50,263 bases of DNA, taken from positions 1 to 50,263 of the forward strand of contig DHLW01000015.1 in the NCBI GenBank assembly GCA_002405485.1. Direction: 5' to 3'. Positions 32,960 to 43,900 of the stretch are shown piece after piece. Under the pieces are notes generated by a model, which searched no databases, was not told the DNA's origin, and saw only the letters and a program-made list of their open reading frames with translations. The stretch comes from Phycisphaerales bacterium UBA4658 (GTDB taxonomy: Bacteria; Planctomycetota; Phycisphaerae; Phycisphaerales; UBA1924). The translations under genes were made by a program, and so were the position numbers. Positions within the stretch are counted from its first letter, which is position 1. Each line of letters starts with the position of its first letter.

Positions 32960-33790
32960 ATGTCCGCCGAGGCGTTCTTGAAGCAGGGCGACGTTGACGG
33001 AGCGCTCCAGGCGCTGCAGCAGGAGGTGCGCGCAAAGCCGGCGGACGCCAAGCTGCGGGTGTTTCTGTTCCAGCTTCTGGCGGTGCGTGGGGAGTGGGAT
33101 CGTGCGCTGAACCAGCTCAACGTCTCGGCGGAGATGGACCCCAAGACGCTGCTCATGGCGCAGGTCTGCCGACCGGCGATCGAGTGCGAGCTGTTCCGCG
33201 CCGAGGTGTTCGCCGGGAAGCGAGCCCCGCTGCTGCTTGGCGAGCCGGATCAGTGGGTGGGGATGATGATCCACGCGAATCAGATGGACGCGCAGGGTCA
33301 GCACGGTCCGGCTGCGGAGCTTCGGTCGCAGGCGCTGGAGCTTGCGCCGGCGGTCCCGGGCACGCTGACGCTCGGGAGCGACAAGGAGCAGACCACCCAG
33401 CCGTTTGAGTGGCTCGCGGACGCGGACTCCCGGCTCGGGCCGATGCTGGAGGCGATCATCGACGGGCGATACTACTGGGTGCCGATGCATCGGCTGAGCG
33501 AGGTGACGCTGGATGCTCCGTCGGATCTTCGGGACATGGTGTGGCTGCCCGGTCGGGTGCGGCTGACCAACGGCGGGGACAAGATCGCGCTGTTTCCGGT
33601 GCGGTATCCGGGAACGGAGTCGTCGACCGACGGGTCGCTTCGGCTGGCCCGGAAGACCGATTATCGCCAGCCGACGGGGGCCGGCGCCGTGTCGGGGACG
33701 TACTTTGGCCTCGGGCAGCGTGAGTTGGCGACGGACGCCGACACGTACCCGATGCTGCGGATTCGTCGGATGCAGTTCGCGCCGGCGTGA
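32960..33790 (+). CDS. tagJ: T6SS accessory protein TagJ (ImpE family)
   Basis: 276 residues, soluble. In Pseudomonas-type systems TagJ binds the N-terminus of TssB and modulates ClpV recruitment. Family features: MSAEAFLKQGDVDGALQALQ (TPR-like N-terminal helices), AKLRVFLFQLLAVRGEWDRALNQL, then WLADADSRLGPMLEAIIDGRYYWVP and the beta-rich C-terminal ImpE domain (LPGRVRLTNGGDKIALFPVRYPG; LGQRELATD). ATG at 32960 is chosen because the TPR-like start begins there. It lies between hcp2 and tssE. Confidence 0.9.
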   Translation: MSAEAFLKQGDVDGALQALQQEVRAKPADAKLRVFLFQLLAVRGEWDRALNQLNVSAEMDPKTLLMAQVCRPAIECELFRAEVFAGKRAPLLLGEPDQWVGMMIHANQMDAQGQHGPAAELRSQALELAPAVPGTLTLGSDKEQTTQPFEWLADADSRLGPMLEAIIDGRYYWVPMHRLSEVTLDAPSDLRDMVWLPGRVRLTNGGDKIALFPVRYPGTESSTDGSLRLARKTDYRQPTGAGAVSGTYFGLGQRELATDADTYPMLRIRRMQFAPA

Positions 33791-33821
33791 GGGTTGGAGC
33801 ACCGGAGTCGCACGAAGTCCC

Positions 33822-34328
33822 ATGGCCGAACTGACCAATCGCGAACGCATCCAGCCGTGCCTGCTCGACCGCCTGACGGACGAGGAGCCGCAGACCAGGG
33901 TTGAGAGCCGGGACAAGCGAGTGATGAGCTCGCCGCAGGTCCGCAAGAGCGTGATGCGGGATCTCGGTTGGCTGCTGAACACGAGCCAGCGGTTCAGCCG
34001 GGGCGAGCTGGACGACTTTCGGCACGTGGCCACGAGCGTGCTGAACTACGGGATTCCGGACATGGTGGGGTTGACGGCCTCAGGGGTCGATCCGGCGACG
34101 GTGGAGCGTCGGATGTTCGAGGCGGTGCAGTTGTACGAGCCGCGGATCCTGCGGCGCGGGCTGACGATCCGTGCGACGACGGACCAGGATCAGATGTCTC
34201 CCAACGCGGTGACGTTCGAGATCAAGGGCGAGCTGTGGGCGCAGCCGCTGCCGGAGTCGATGTACGTGAAGACGTCGGTGGACCTGGAGACAGGGCAGGT
34301 GAACCTGCAGGACAAGCCGTATGGATAG
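33822..34328 (+). CDS. tssE: T6SS baseplate protein TssE (gp25 family)
   Basis: 168 residues, phage gp25-like wedge component that nucleates the sheath. Seen: RIQPCLLDRLTD at the N-terminus, SVMRDLGWLLNTSQR, the TSVLNYGIPDMVGLT core, and a C-terminal NAVTFEIKGELWAQPLPE. ATG at 33822 matches the family start; no strong ribosome binding site close by. The last 8 bases overlap tssF. Confidence 0.93.
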   Translation: MAELTNRERIQPCLLDRLTDEEPQTRVESRDKRVMSSPQVRKSVMRDLGWLLNTSQRFSRGELDDFRHVATSVLNYGIPDMVGLTASGVDPATVERRMFEAVQLYEPRILRRGLTIRATTDQDQMSPNAVTFEIKGELWAQPLPESMYVKTSVDLETGQVNLQDKPYG

Positions 34329-36279
34329 ACGCCTGCTGCGCTATTACGACCGGGAACTGGCGCACCTTCGCGAGACAGCGGCGGAGTTTGCGAGCGAGTT
34401 TCCCAAGGTGGCCGGGCGGCTCGGGCTGGAACAGTTCGAGTGCGCCGATCCGTACGTGGAGCGGCTGCTGGAGGGCTTTGCGTTCCTGACGGCGCGGGTG
34501 CAGCTCAAGCTGGACGCGGAGTTTCCGCGTTTCACGCAGGGGCTTCTGGAGACGGTGTATCCGCACTACCTGTGCCCGACGCCGTCGATGTGCATCGTGC
34601 AGATGCACCACGACAAGAGCGAGGCGTCGCTCATCGAGGGCGTGACCGTGCCCCGGGGCAGAGCGCTGCGGAGCGCGATCGGCAAAGGCGAGAACTCGGC
34701 GTGCGAGTATCGCACGGCGCATCCGGTGACGCTCTATCCGCTGCAGATCACGCAGGTGGAGTATCTCACGCGCGGGCTGGCGGCTGTCGGGGCCGCGACC
34801 GGGGGCATTCCGCAGGGGGCCAAGGCGGCGATCCGCATCCGGCTCTCGGCAACGGCCGGCGCGAAGATCAACGCCATCGCCTGCGACAAGCTCGTGCTGC
34901 ATCTGACGGGCGGAGGCGGGACGCCAGGGCGGATCTATGAGCAGATCCTCTCCCGCGGCGTGGGCGTGAGCGTGCAGCCGGTGAAGCAGCCGGTGCCGTG
35001 GGCGGAGTACGTCCCGGTTGGTCAGCCCGGGTCGGACGGGGGCTCGATCCGGCGGGTCGGCTTCGAGGATGATCATGCGCTGCTGCCGGTGGGGCCGCGG
35101 AGCTTCCAGGGGTATCGGCTGGTGCACGAGTACTTCGTGCTGCCGCAGCGATTCATGTTCGTCGAGCTGTGCGGGCTGAGAAAGGGCTTTGCGCGGTGCG
35201 ACGACACGCAGGTCGACGTGGTGATCTTCGTGTCGGACGTGGAACTGCAACTCGAGAACGCGATCTCTGCGGCGAACTTTCAGATGCACTGCACGCCGGC
35301 GATCAACCTGTTTCCCAAGCGGCTGGACCGCATCCACGTGTCGGACCGCTTCGCGGAGTTTCACGCGGTGCCCGACCGGACCCGCCCGCTGGATTACGAG
35401 GTGTACGACATCGCGGCGGTGGAGGGGTACACCGAGGGCGCCAAGCCGGTGCAGACGTTCAGGCCGTTCTACGCCGCGGCGGATGCCGACGGTGATCAGG
35501 CGACGATGTCGCGGACGTACTTCGCGCTGAACCGGCTGCCGCGGACACCGTCGGCGAAGGAGGAACTGCAGGGGCGTCGATCGAGTTATGCCGGGAGCGA
35601 GGTCTATCTCTCGCTGGTCGATGCGCATGGCGCGCCGTATCGGGCGGACCTGAAGCAACTGGGCGTGGAGGCGCGGTGCACGAACCGTGACCTGCCGCTG
35701 CGGATGCCGGTTGGGAAGACGGCGAGCGACTTTCGACTCGACGAGGGCGCGCCGGTGGAGGCGATCAAGGTGGTGGCGGGCCCGACGCCGCCGCGGCCCT
35801 CGGTGGCCGAGGGTGAGACGGCGTGGCGGATCATCAGCCATCTGGCGCTGAACTATCTGTCGCTGGCCGATGCGCAGGTGCCGTCTGTCGCTGGCGGGGG
35901 GAGCGGCGCGGGCGGAGGAGTGGGGGGGGCGCCAGCGGGCGCGAGTGCGCTTCGGGAGATACTGAAGCTGTACGCCGACACGTCCGACGCGGCGACGCGC
36001 AAGCAGATCGATGGAGTGAAGGGCATCAGTTCCCGGGCGATCGTTCGGCGCGTGCCGACGCCCGGTTCGATCGCCTTTGCGCGCGGCCTGGAGATCATGG
36101 TGACCCTTGAGGAGGACGCGTTTGAGGGTGTTGGGTGCTTCACGATCGGCGCGGTGCTGGAGCAGTTCTTTGCGAAGTATGTGTCCCTGAACTCGTTCAC
36201 GGAGACCGTGATTCGTTCGACGGATCGCGGCGAGATCATGCGATGGCCGACACGGATCGGACGACGACCGACGGTCTGA
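34321..36279 (+). CDS. tssF: T6SS baseplate protein TssF
   Basis: 652 residues, normal length. Wedge component together with TssG and TssE. The N-terminus MDRRLLRYYDRELAHLRETAAEFASEFP is diagnostic, followed by DPYVERLLEGFAFLTARVQLKLDAEFPRFTQGLLETVYPHYLCPTPSM. A glycine-rich loop (GGGSGAGGGVGG near 35895-35935) sits before the C-terminal domain. Overlaps tssE by 8 and tssG by 37 bases, indicating tight coupling. Confidence 0.96.
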   Translation: MDRRLLRYYDRELAHLRETAAEFASEFPKVAGRLGLEQFECADPYVERLLEGFAFLTARVQLKLDAEFPRFTQGLLETVYPHYLCPTPSMCIVQMHHDKSEASLIEGVTVPRGRALRSAIGKGENSACEYRTAHPVTLYPLQITQVEYLTRGLAAVGAATGGIPQGAKAAIRIRLSATAGAKINAIACDKLVLHLTGGGGTPGRIYEQILSRGVGVSVQPVKQPVPWAEYVPVGQPGSDGGSIRRVGFEDDHALLPVGPRSFQGYRLVHEYFVLPQRFMFVELCGLRKGFARCDDTQVDVVIFVSDVELQLENAISAANFQMHCTPAINLFPKRLDRIHVSDRFAEFHAVPDRTRPLDYEVYDIAAVEGYTEGAKPVQTFRPFYAAADADGDQATMSRTYFALNRLPRTPSAKEELQGRRSSYAGSEVYLSLVDAHGAPYRADLKQLGVEARCTNRDLPLRMPVGKTASDFRLDEGAPVEAIKVVAGPTPPRPSVAEGETAWRIISHLALNYLSLADAQVPSVAGGGSGAGGGVGGAPAGASALREILKLYADTSDAATRKQIDGVKGISSRAIVRRVPTPGSIAFARGLEIMVTLEEDAFEGVGCFTIGAVLEQFFAKYVSLNSFTETVIRSTDRGEIMRWPTRIGRRPTV

Positions 36280-37295
36280 TGCGTGCGCTGCGGGAGCAGC
36301 CGTACGCGTTTGACTTCTTTCAGGCGGTGCGCCGCATAGAGGCGGCGCACCCGGACGCGCCGCGCGTGGGGTTCTCTCAGCGGGTGAGCGACGATCCCGT
36401 GCGGTTCTCGCAGGAGCCGTCGCTGTCCTTCGCCTCCTCGACGGTGAGCGATCTGCGCATGCCGGATCCGGACAAGCCCGGGCCGCGGGCGCCGCGTCTG
36501 TTCGTGTCCTTTCTGGGGCTGCTGGGCGCCAACGGCCCGCTGCCGCTGCATCTGACGGAGTACGCCCGGGACCGGGAGCGCAACCACGCCGACCCGACCT
36601 TTGCGCGGTTCCTGGACATCTTCCACCATCGCATCATCTCGCTGTTTTATCGGGCGTGGGCGAGTTGCCAGAAGACGGTGAACCTGGAGCGGGAGCACGA
36701 TCCCGCGGGGGACCGGTTCGCGCTGTTCGTGGCGTCGTTGTACGGGATGGCGATGCCCTCGCAGCGTGGCCGTGATGTCACCCAGGACTCGGCGAAGGGC
36801 TTTTTCGCAGGCCGTCTGGCGAGCCAGACCCGGTGCGCAGAGGGGCTCAGGGCGATCATCGCCGAGTACTTCAGCGTGCCCGTGGACGTGGAGCAGTTTG
36901 TCGGGCAGTGGCTTGCGATCCCGACAGATTGCCACCTTCGGCTGGGCCGTTCGGCGATGACCGGGTCATTGGGGACGACGGCGATCGTGGGATCGCGGAT
37001 CTGGGAGTGCCAGCAGAAGTTCCGGGTGACGCTGGGCCCGCTCACGCTGGAGCAGTACGAGCGGATGCTGCCGACGTCCCAGTGCCGAAGTCTGACCAGA
37101 ATGCGCGACTGGGTTCGGCTGTACACGACGGATGAGTTATGCTGGGATCTTCGGCTGGTGCTCAAGGCCAAGGAGGTTCCGCGGACGTCGCTGGGTTCCT
37201 ATGGCCGGCTGGGCTGGACGACGTGGCTGCGTGCCACGCCGGAGACCAAGGATCGATCGGATCTGACGCTTACGCCTCAAACGACCCTGAACTGA
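36243..37295 (+). CDS. tssG: T6SS baseplate protein TssG
   Basis: 350 residues. Wedge component binding TssF. Family features: LMRALREQPYAFDFFQAVRRIE, ...LFVSFLGLLGANGPLPLHLTEY, FLDIFHHRIISLFYRAWA, and C-terminal GRLGWTTWL. ATG at 36243 begins inside tssF (37-base overlap) with GGCGAG upstream. Followed by tssH after 22 bases. Confidence 0.95.
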   Translation: MADTDRTTTDGLMRALREQPYAFDFFQAVRRIEAAHPDAPRVGFSQRVSDDPVRFSQEPSLSFASSTVSDLRMPDPDKPGPRAPRLFVSFLGLLGANGPLPLHLTEYARDRERNHADPTFARFLDIFHHRIISLFYRAWASCQKTVNLEREHDPAGDRFALFVASLYGMAMPSQRGRDVTQDSAKGFFAGRLASQTRCAEGLRAIIAEYFSVPVDVEQFVGQWLAIPTDCHLRLGRSAMTGSLGTTAIVGSRIWECQQKFRVTLGPLTLEQYERMLPTSQCRSLTRMRDWVRLYTTDELCWDLRLVLKAKEVPRTSLGSYGRLGWTTWLRATPETKDRSDLTLTPQTTLN

Positions 37296-37317
37296 AATCC
37301 GAGGGAGAATCGCCCCG

Positions 37318-40056
37318 ATGTCCGGAATCAGCATCGCATCGCTCTTCAGCCGCGTGGACAAGCTCGTGTACCGGTCGATGGAGGCCTCGGCGACGTTCGC
37401 CAAGCTTCGGGGCAATCCGTACGTCGAGCTGGTGCACTACCTGCATCAGGTGCTGCAGCTCCAGGATTCGGACATTCACCGGATCATCAAGAAGTACAAC
37501 CTCGACCCCGCCGCGCTCGCCCGGGACATCGTGGAATCGCTGGACAAGCTGCCGCGCGGCGCGGGTTCGGACCTGAGCTTCTCGAACCGTCTGGGCGACG
37601 CGTTCACGCAGGCGTGGATCACCGCGTCGCTTCGGCTGAACTGTCCGGTGATCCGGTCCGGGCACGTGCTGGTGGGGATCCAGCAGGATCCGTCGCTGCA
37701 GAGCATGCTGCCCGGGATCAGCCGGGAGTTCAAGAAGGTCAACGACGCCGAGCTGCTGGCCCAGTATGACAAGATCGTGTCCGGGTCTCCCGAGGACGCG
37801 CTGGCGGCGGAGGCCAAGAGCGGGGTGGGTGGCGGAGCTGCGCCGGGTGAGGCGAGCGGTGCGATACCGCCGGCGGCGATGGGCAAGGGCGAGGCGCTCA
37901 AGCGGTTCACGGTGAACCTGACGGAGCGGGCCCGGAAGGGCGAGCTGGACCCGATCGTGGGCCGGGACGAGGAGACTCGGCAGGTCATCGACATCCTCAT
38001 GCGCCGTCGGCAGAACAACCCGATCCTGACTGGCGAGGCGGGTGTGGGCAAGACGGCGGTGGTGGAGGGCTTTGCGCTGCGGATCGCCTCAGGCGACGTG
38101 CCCCCGCCGCTCAAGGAGGTCGAGCTGCACACGCTCGATCTGGGCCTGCTGCAGGCCGGGGCGAGCATGAAGGGCGAGTTCGAGGAGCGGCTCCGGCAGG
38201 TGATCGAGGAGGTGCAGAAGTCGCCCAAGCCGATCATCCTGTTCATCGACGAGGCCCATCAGCTCATCGGGGCGGGCGGCGCGGCGGGTCAGAACGATGC
38301 GGCGAATCTGCTGAAGCCGGCGCTGGCGCGGGGGACCCTGCGCACGGTGGCGGCGACGACCGCCGCGGAGTATCGCAAGTACTTCGAGAAGGACCCGGCG
38401 CTCACGCGGCGATTCCAGGTCGTGAAGGTCGACGAGCCCAGCGAGGCCAAGGCGCTGCTGATGATGCGTGGCGTGGCGTCGTCGCTGGAGAAGCACCACA
38501 AGATCCAGCTCCTGGATGAGGCGCTGGAGGCGGCGGTGAAGCTCAGCCACCGGTACATCCCGGCGCGGCAGCTTCCGGACAAGGCGGTGTCGCTGATCGA
38601 CACCGCGTGCGCACGAGTCGCGGTCGGGCAGCACGCTGTCCCGCCGGAACTGGACGACTCCCGACGTCGGATCGAGGCCCTGAACACCGAGATCGCGATC
38701 ATCGATCGCGAGATGGCGGTCGGGATGGATCATGCCAAACGCCGGGGCGAGGTGGTCGGCGCTCTGGAGAAGGAGAAGGCCCGGGCCGCCGAACTCGAGA
38801 AACGCTGGTCGGAGGAGAAGGGTCTTGTTGAGAAGATCCTGGACATCCGCTCCAGGCTCAGAGCCGGGAATGACAAGGTCGAGGGAACGGGGAGCAAGGT
38901 CGAGGCCGCGGCGGCGACCGCCGCTCCGCCCGGGTCGGTGCAGGGCGCGCTCTCGGATGCGGACCGCGGCAAGCTGCTGGGCGAGCTCAAAACCCTTCAG
39001 GAGCAGCTCTCGACGCTGCAAGGCGAGAATCCGCTGATCCAGGCGAGCGTGGACGCATCGGCCATTGCCTCGGTGGTGGCCGACTGGACGGGCGTGCCGG
39101 TGGGCCGGATGGTGAAGAACGAGATCGAGAGCGTGCTGCATCTGGCGGATGTTCTGGAGCGGCGGATCATCGGGCAGCGGCACGCGCTGGACGCGATCGC
39201 CAAGCGGATCCGCACCAGCCGAGCGGGGCTGGACAATCCGAATAAGCCGATCGGGGTGTTCATGCTGGCGGGGACGTCCGGCGTGGGCAAGACCGAGACG
39301 GCGTTGACGCTTGCCGAGACGCTGTTCGGGTCGGAGACGTCGCTCATCACGATCAACATGAGCGAGTTCCAGGAAGCGCACAAGGTGGCGACGCTCATGG
39401 GCTCGCCGCCCGGGTACGTGGGGTATGGCGAAGGCGGTGTGCTGACCGAGGCGGTGCGTCGTCGGCCGTACTCGGTTGTGCTGCTGGACGAGATCGAGAA
39501 GGCGCACCCGGACGTGCACGAGATCTTCTTCCAGGTCTTCGACAAGGGATGGATGAAGGACTCCGAGGGGCGCGACATCAACTTCCGCAACACGATCATT
39601 CTGCTGACGACCAACGCCGGCAGCGACCTGATCATGAGCATGTGCAAGGATCCGGAGCTGCTCCCGGACACGGACTCGCTGGCCAAGGCGCTGCGTGAGC
39701 CGCTGCTGAAGGTGTTTCCGGCCGCGCTGCTCGGTCGCGTGGTGACGATCCCGTACTACCCGCTGAGCGACGAGATGCTCAAGAGCATCATCAAGCTGCA
39801 GCTTGGCCGAATCGCCAAGCGGGTGCGTGAGTCGCACCGGGTGCCGTTCAGCTATGACGACGCGGTGCTCACGACGATCATGGCGCGATGCACGGAGCGG
39901 GAGTTCGGCGGGCGCATGGTGGACGCGATCCTGACGCAGACCATCCTGCCGAGGATGAGCGAGGAGTTCCTGAAGCGCATGATCGACAATCGTCCGGTGA
40001 CTCGTGTGCACGTGGGGATCGGCGAGGACAAGGAGTTTGCGTACAGCTTTGAGTGA
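37318..40056 (+). CDS. tssH: T6SS ATPase TssH (ClpV)
   Basis: 912-residue Hsp100 AAA+ ATPase that disassembles contracted sheath. N-terminal double Clp-N repeat (to about 160), first AAA+ domain with Walker A GEAGVGKT (239-246) and Walker B FIDEAH (309-314), middle coiled-coil (about 420-560, interrupted by an Ala/Gly-rich linker), second AAA+ domain with Walker A GTSGVGKT (652-659) and Walker B LLDEIEKA (722-729). The absence of a nucleotide-independent protease loop and the location in the T6SS cluster indicate ClpV rather than ClpB. All ATPase motifs intact. Confidence 0.96.
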   Translation: MSGISIASLFSRVDKLVYRSMEASATFAKLRGNPYVELVHYLHQVLQLQDSDIHRIIKKYNLDPAALARDIVESLDKLPRGAGSDLSFSNRLGDAFTQAWITASLRLNCPVIRSGHVLVGIQQDPSLQSMLPGISREFKKVNDAELLAQYDKIVSGSPEDALAAEAKSGVGGGAAPGEASGAIPPAAMGKGEALKRFTVNLTERARKGELDPIVGRDEETRQVIDILMRRRQNNPILTGEAGVGKTAVVEGFALRIASGDVPPPLKEVELHTLDLGLLQAGASMKGEFEERLRQVIEEVQKSPKPIILFIDEAHQLIGAGGAAGQNDAANLLKPALARGTLRTVAATTAAEYRKYFEKDPALTRRFQVVKVDEPSEAKALLMMRGVASSLEKHHKIQLLDEALEAAVKLSHRYIPARQLPDKAVSLIDTACARVAVGQHAVPPELDDSRRRIEALNTEIAIIDREMAVGMDHAKRRGEVVGALEKEKARAAELEKRWSEEKGLVEKILDIRSRLRAGNDKVEGTGSKVEAAAATAAPPGSVQGALSDADRGKLLGELKTLQEQLSTLQGENPLIQASVDASAIASVVADWTGVPVGRMVKNEIESVLHLADVLERRIIGQRHALDAIAKRIRTSRAGLDNPNKPIGVFMLAGTSGVGKTETALTLAETLFGSETSLITINMSEFQEAHKVATLMGSPPGYVGYGEGGVLTEAVRRRPYSVVLLDEIEKAHPDVHEIFFQVFDKGWMKDSEGRDINFRNTIILLTTNAGSDLIMSMCKDPELLPDTDSLAKALREPLLKVFPAALLGRVVTIPYYPLSDEMLKSIIKLQLGRIAKRVRESHRVPFSYDDAVLTTIMARCTEREFGGRMVDAILTQTILPRMSEEFLKRMIDNRPVTRVHVGIGEDKEFAYSFE

Positions 40057-40089
40057 CCGATCGAGCCGGGATCACGGGAAGAGTGTTCG

Positions 40090-40926
40090 ATGGACCATCC
40101 GTACACGCCATACCGGAACATCATCGTTCGAACGCCGGACAACTACGCGTTCTGGCGGTCGTGGCATCGCGGTGTGGTCGGATGCCTGAATGAGATCGCG
40201 CGGGCGCGCGTCGGGTATGAGATCCTGCAGGCGATCGCGCACGCGCCGTTCAACCAGATCATCGTGCCCAATCCGGCTCTGCCTCACGATGATGGCGGGG
40301 AGACCTTCTGGGGATATCGGCCGGAGTATTGCAACGCGTTTGCCGACCCGCCGCCGCCGATCTACCGGCGCGGGTACTCGGCGGACATCCTGGATGAGGG
40401 TCTGGAGGCGATCGGGATCATTCACACGCCGGGCACCGGCTCGGACAGTCAGATCACGTTCAACCCGCACGCTTGGGACGGCTCGACGCGGTGCACGCAC
40501 GGGGCGGTCGCCGGCGTGGCCCCGCACCAGATCCTTCTGCACGAGATGCTGCACGCATACAGGTTTCAGCACGGCTTTGCCGACCTTGGCTCAACCGGCG
40601 ATGCGTACGACAACATGGAAGAGTACTTCGCGATCGTCGTGACCAACGTGTACATCTCATGCGCAGATGGCGCGTCGGCGCGGCTTCGGTCGAGTCACCA
40701 CGGTTTCGACTCGCTCACCGACGCCCAGATCGCCTCGTTCCGCGTGACCGCGCCGAATCCCGCCCGGCTGGCTCAGATCGAGTCGGAAGTGCCCGATCTG
40801 GCGGGGCGTCTGCGGGCGCTGCCCGCCGACGTGGCGAGATTCAATCCATTCCGGCCGGCCCCGACGGTGACCGCGAGGCCCGTCGTGTTCGAAGACGACG
40901 ATCGTGCCGGCGAACCCCAGGGATGA
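40090..40926 (+). CDS. Putative M91/NleD-like zinc metallopeptidase, candidate T6SS effector
   Basis: 278 residues, no signal peptide. Carries HEMLH at residues 151-155 (HExxH zinc site) and NMEEYF with E177/E178 about 22 residues downstream, the spacing seen in peptidase family M91 (NleD/HopH1-type effectors); the region before it (ITFNPHAWDG...APHQILLHEMLHAYRFQHG) also resembles that family. It lies between clpV and vgrG, overlaps no T6SS core gene, and its stop is 38 bases before the vgrG ATG, a typical place for VgrG-delivered cargo. GGAAGAG precedes the ATG. M91 enzymes known so far cleave eukaryotic kinases; the target here is unknown. The C-terminal 60 residues are Pro/Arg/Asp-rich. 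The family call is from motif and context only. Confidence 0.7.
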   Translation: MDHPYTPYRNIIVRTPDNYAFWRSWHRGVVGCLNEIARARVGYEILQAIAHAPFNQIIVPNPALPHDDGGETFWGYRPEYCNAFADPPPPIYRRGYSADILDEGLEAIGIIHTPGTGSDSQITFNPHAWDGSTRCTHGAVAGVAPHQILLHEMLHAYRFQHGFADLGSTGDAYDNMEEYFAIVVTNVYISCADGASARLRSSHHGFDSLTDAQIASFRVTAPNPARLAQIESEVPDLAGRLRALPADVARFNPFRPAPTVTARPVVFEDDDRAGEPQG

Positions 40927-40963
40927 CCTGCTCAACCGCGCTCGACCTGAGGATCCAAAGACC

Positions 40964-43900
40964 ATGCCCCGCGCCACTCAAGCCAACCGCCAAGCCAAGC
41001 TCTTCGTGCCCTCCCTGGGCACAGACTTGTTGCTGCTCCGCCGAATGCGCTTCAGCGAGGCGCTCGGCCGCCCGTACACCATCAGCATCGAGGCTCTCTC
41101 CGAACGCGACGATCTGACGGGGGAGGAAGTGCTGGGCACGTCGGCGTACGTCGAGCTGTCGGTGGACGACACGGCCAAGCGGCACTTTCACGGCTACATC
41201 GTCTCGCTCGCGCAGACCGGATTTGAGAGCGACCTGCTGCGGTATCAGCTCACGATCGCGCCGTACCTGTGGCTGCTGTCGCGGAGCAGCGACTGTCGCA
41301 TCTTCCAGAACAAGACCGTGCCGGAGATCATCAAGGAGGTCTGCTCCGACGCCGGGTACACCGATGTCGACGACTCCGGACTCAGCGCGACGTACAACCC
41401 ATGGGAGTACTGCGTTCAGTACCGCGAGACGACCCTGAACTTCATCATGCGGCTGATGGAGCAGGAGGGAATCTACTTCTGGCTCGAGAGCGCAACGGAC
41501 AAGGAAGTGCTGAAGCTGGCGGACTCGCCATCGGCCCATGCCCCGCAAGAGGGCCTGGCGAGCATGCCCTTCCGCGGGCGGTCGCGCGGCGGGATGATCG
41601 CCAACTGCGTGACGGCGTGGAGGACGAGCAAGACCCTGCAGCCCGGCGCGTTCGCCCAGACCGACTACAACCCGCTGACCCCGCGGACCGACCTGTTCGC
41701 GCCGTACCAGTCGCCCAAGGGCCATGCCCATGACGCGCTGGAGGTCTTCGAGTTCCCGGGGGAGTTCCTGACCGCCGACGACGGGTCGCGGCTGAGCACC
41801 ATTCGCCTGCAGGAGCTGCACGCCGGATATGAGCGGTGCGACGGAGAGACCAACGCGCGGGATCTCCGCGCAGGGCGGACGTTCACCCTCGAGGAGTTCC
41901 CGCGCGAGGACCAGAACCGCGAGTACCTCGTGACCGTGGTGAGCATCGATGTGGACAACGACGACTACCTGTCGACGTCGCGCGGTGCGATGAAGTTCAA
42001 CTGCGCGTTCACCGCGATCGATGCGGCGACGCAGTTCCGCTCGCCCAGATCGACGCCCAAGCCGGTGGTCCAGGGTCCGCAGACCGCGTTCGTGGTCTCC
42101 GCCAACGACGAGGACATCCAGGCCGACGAGCACGCACGCGTGCGGGTCAAGTTCCACTGGGATCGCTGGGGTGATGCCTCCCAGGGTGACACCTCGTGCT
42201 GGATCCGCGTCGCGCAGATGTGGGCCGGAAAGAAGTGGGGGGCCCAGTTCATGCCCCGCGCGGGGCATGAGGTCGTCGTCGAGTTTCTGGAGGGCGACCC
42301 CGATCGACCGCTCATCACCGGGCGCGTCTACAACGGAGAGGCCAAACCCCCGTACGACCCCAAGGGCGCCGACAGCAAGACGATGTCGACGATCAAGTCG
42401 CTCTCCTCACCCGACGGCGGCGGATTCAACGAACTCCGGTTCCAGGACAAGAAGAACGACGAGCAGATCTTCCTGCACGCGCAGAAGCGGATGGACCACC
42501 GCGTCCGCGGCAACATGTACCAGACCGTCCTTGGCTCGCGCGAAGAGATCATCGGCAACGAGGACACCGGCGACTCCAACCGCACCGTCTGCAACGACAT
42601 CAACTACCACAACAAGGGCGGCCGATTCGACAAGACCGACAAGAAACTGAATCGGACGGTGGTCGAGGACGTCGTCCTCGATCACCAGATGAACCAGACC
42701 CTCAAGGTCGCCGAGCGGCTGAACATCAACGCCGACGAGATCGCCCAGGAGGCCCAAACGGCGATCAGTCTGAAGTCCGACACCACCACCGTGCAGGGCG
42801 CCACGGCCCTCAACCTCAAGGCCGGAACCGTCTACATCGAGGGCACCCAGGGCATCCACCTCAAGTGCGGCGGGAACTTCGTCGTCCTCTCGTCGTCCGG
42901 CGTCGCCATCAACGGCACCCAGGTCATGATCAACTCCGGCGGTTCCGCACAGGCCGCCGGCGATCCGCTCACCATCGAGGCGCCGGAGATCGAGGAACCG
43001 CTCGATGCGGCGGCGGCGATCAACGATGTCTCCGGAGCACGCACCAGTGTGGGCGGAGCACCACGATCGCGCACCAGCAGGACGGTGGACATCCTTCGCG
43101 CTCCGGAACCACCCCCGCCCCCGGCTCCGCCTCGCGTCGAAACTCCTCCTCCCGCCGCGATATCCGATCGACCTTGCGGCATCGCCGAGCTTCGGGTGAA
43201 GTGCGAGCACACCGTCTCCGGCCATGTACGCTGGGCGGACTCAAGCTCCCGCACGCTTCAGATCATTCCAAGTTCCGGTGCCACCACGGCTTCGGTCACC
43301 CAGACATGGTTCGGTACCGTGAATGTCCAGATTCAACGGCGCTTCTCCGGAAATGACCGGTTGAGCGCCGAGATTCGCGTCGTCGACGAAGCCCAGGCGC
43401 AGCGCAAGGAGATCATCGCCGTCCGCGGCGCCGCGGAGCCGCCATCCAGCGGCTGGCGAGCACACACACAGGGCTGGACGATCGACGCGCCCAGCGCACC
43501 CGATATCGGCTGGTGCCCCGACTTTGAGCCCGTCACCTACACGCTCTACGGCCGGGGCTGCGACGATGTCACGCAGTCCTGCACCATACAGGCCTTCCCG
43601 AGCGACACCCGGGATGCCTCGATCGGTGTCAACCTGATGCGCGAGGAAGTCGAACGCATCACAAACCGGATGAACACGGTCTTCGGAGCCATCGCCGCCA
43701 CCGCTCCTGTGCGCCCGAGGTTCGAAGTCACGCCGCCCGCCGGAACACTCCGTGGCGCCTGGGGCTGGCAGGAAGACACCGATTGGCAGGCGTTCTTTCA
43801 GGCCGAGGGCACACTCGGGCTCAACCCGCTCATTGGGCTTTCATTCCGAGTCGACGTCTCTCTGATCGCCGTCGCCGCGTGCTTTGTCGCGATTCCGCCC

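Noticed and set aside
34222..35841. 539-codon minus-strand open frame opposite tssF
   Set aside because: Antisense shadow of a clear TssF gene.
38089..40011. 640-codon minus-strand open frame opposite clpV
   Set aside because: His/Arg/Leu-rich shadow sequence without homology features; clpV is certain.
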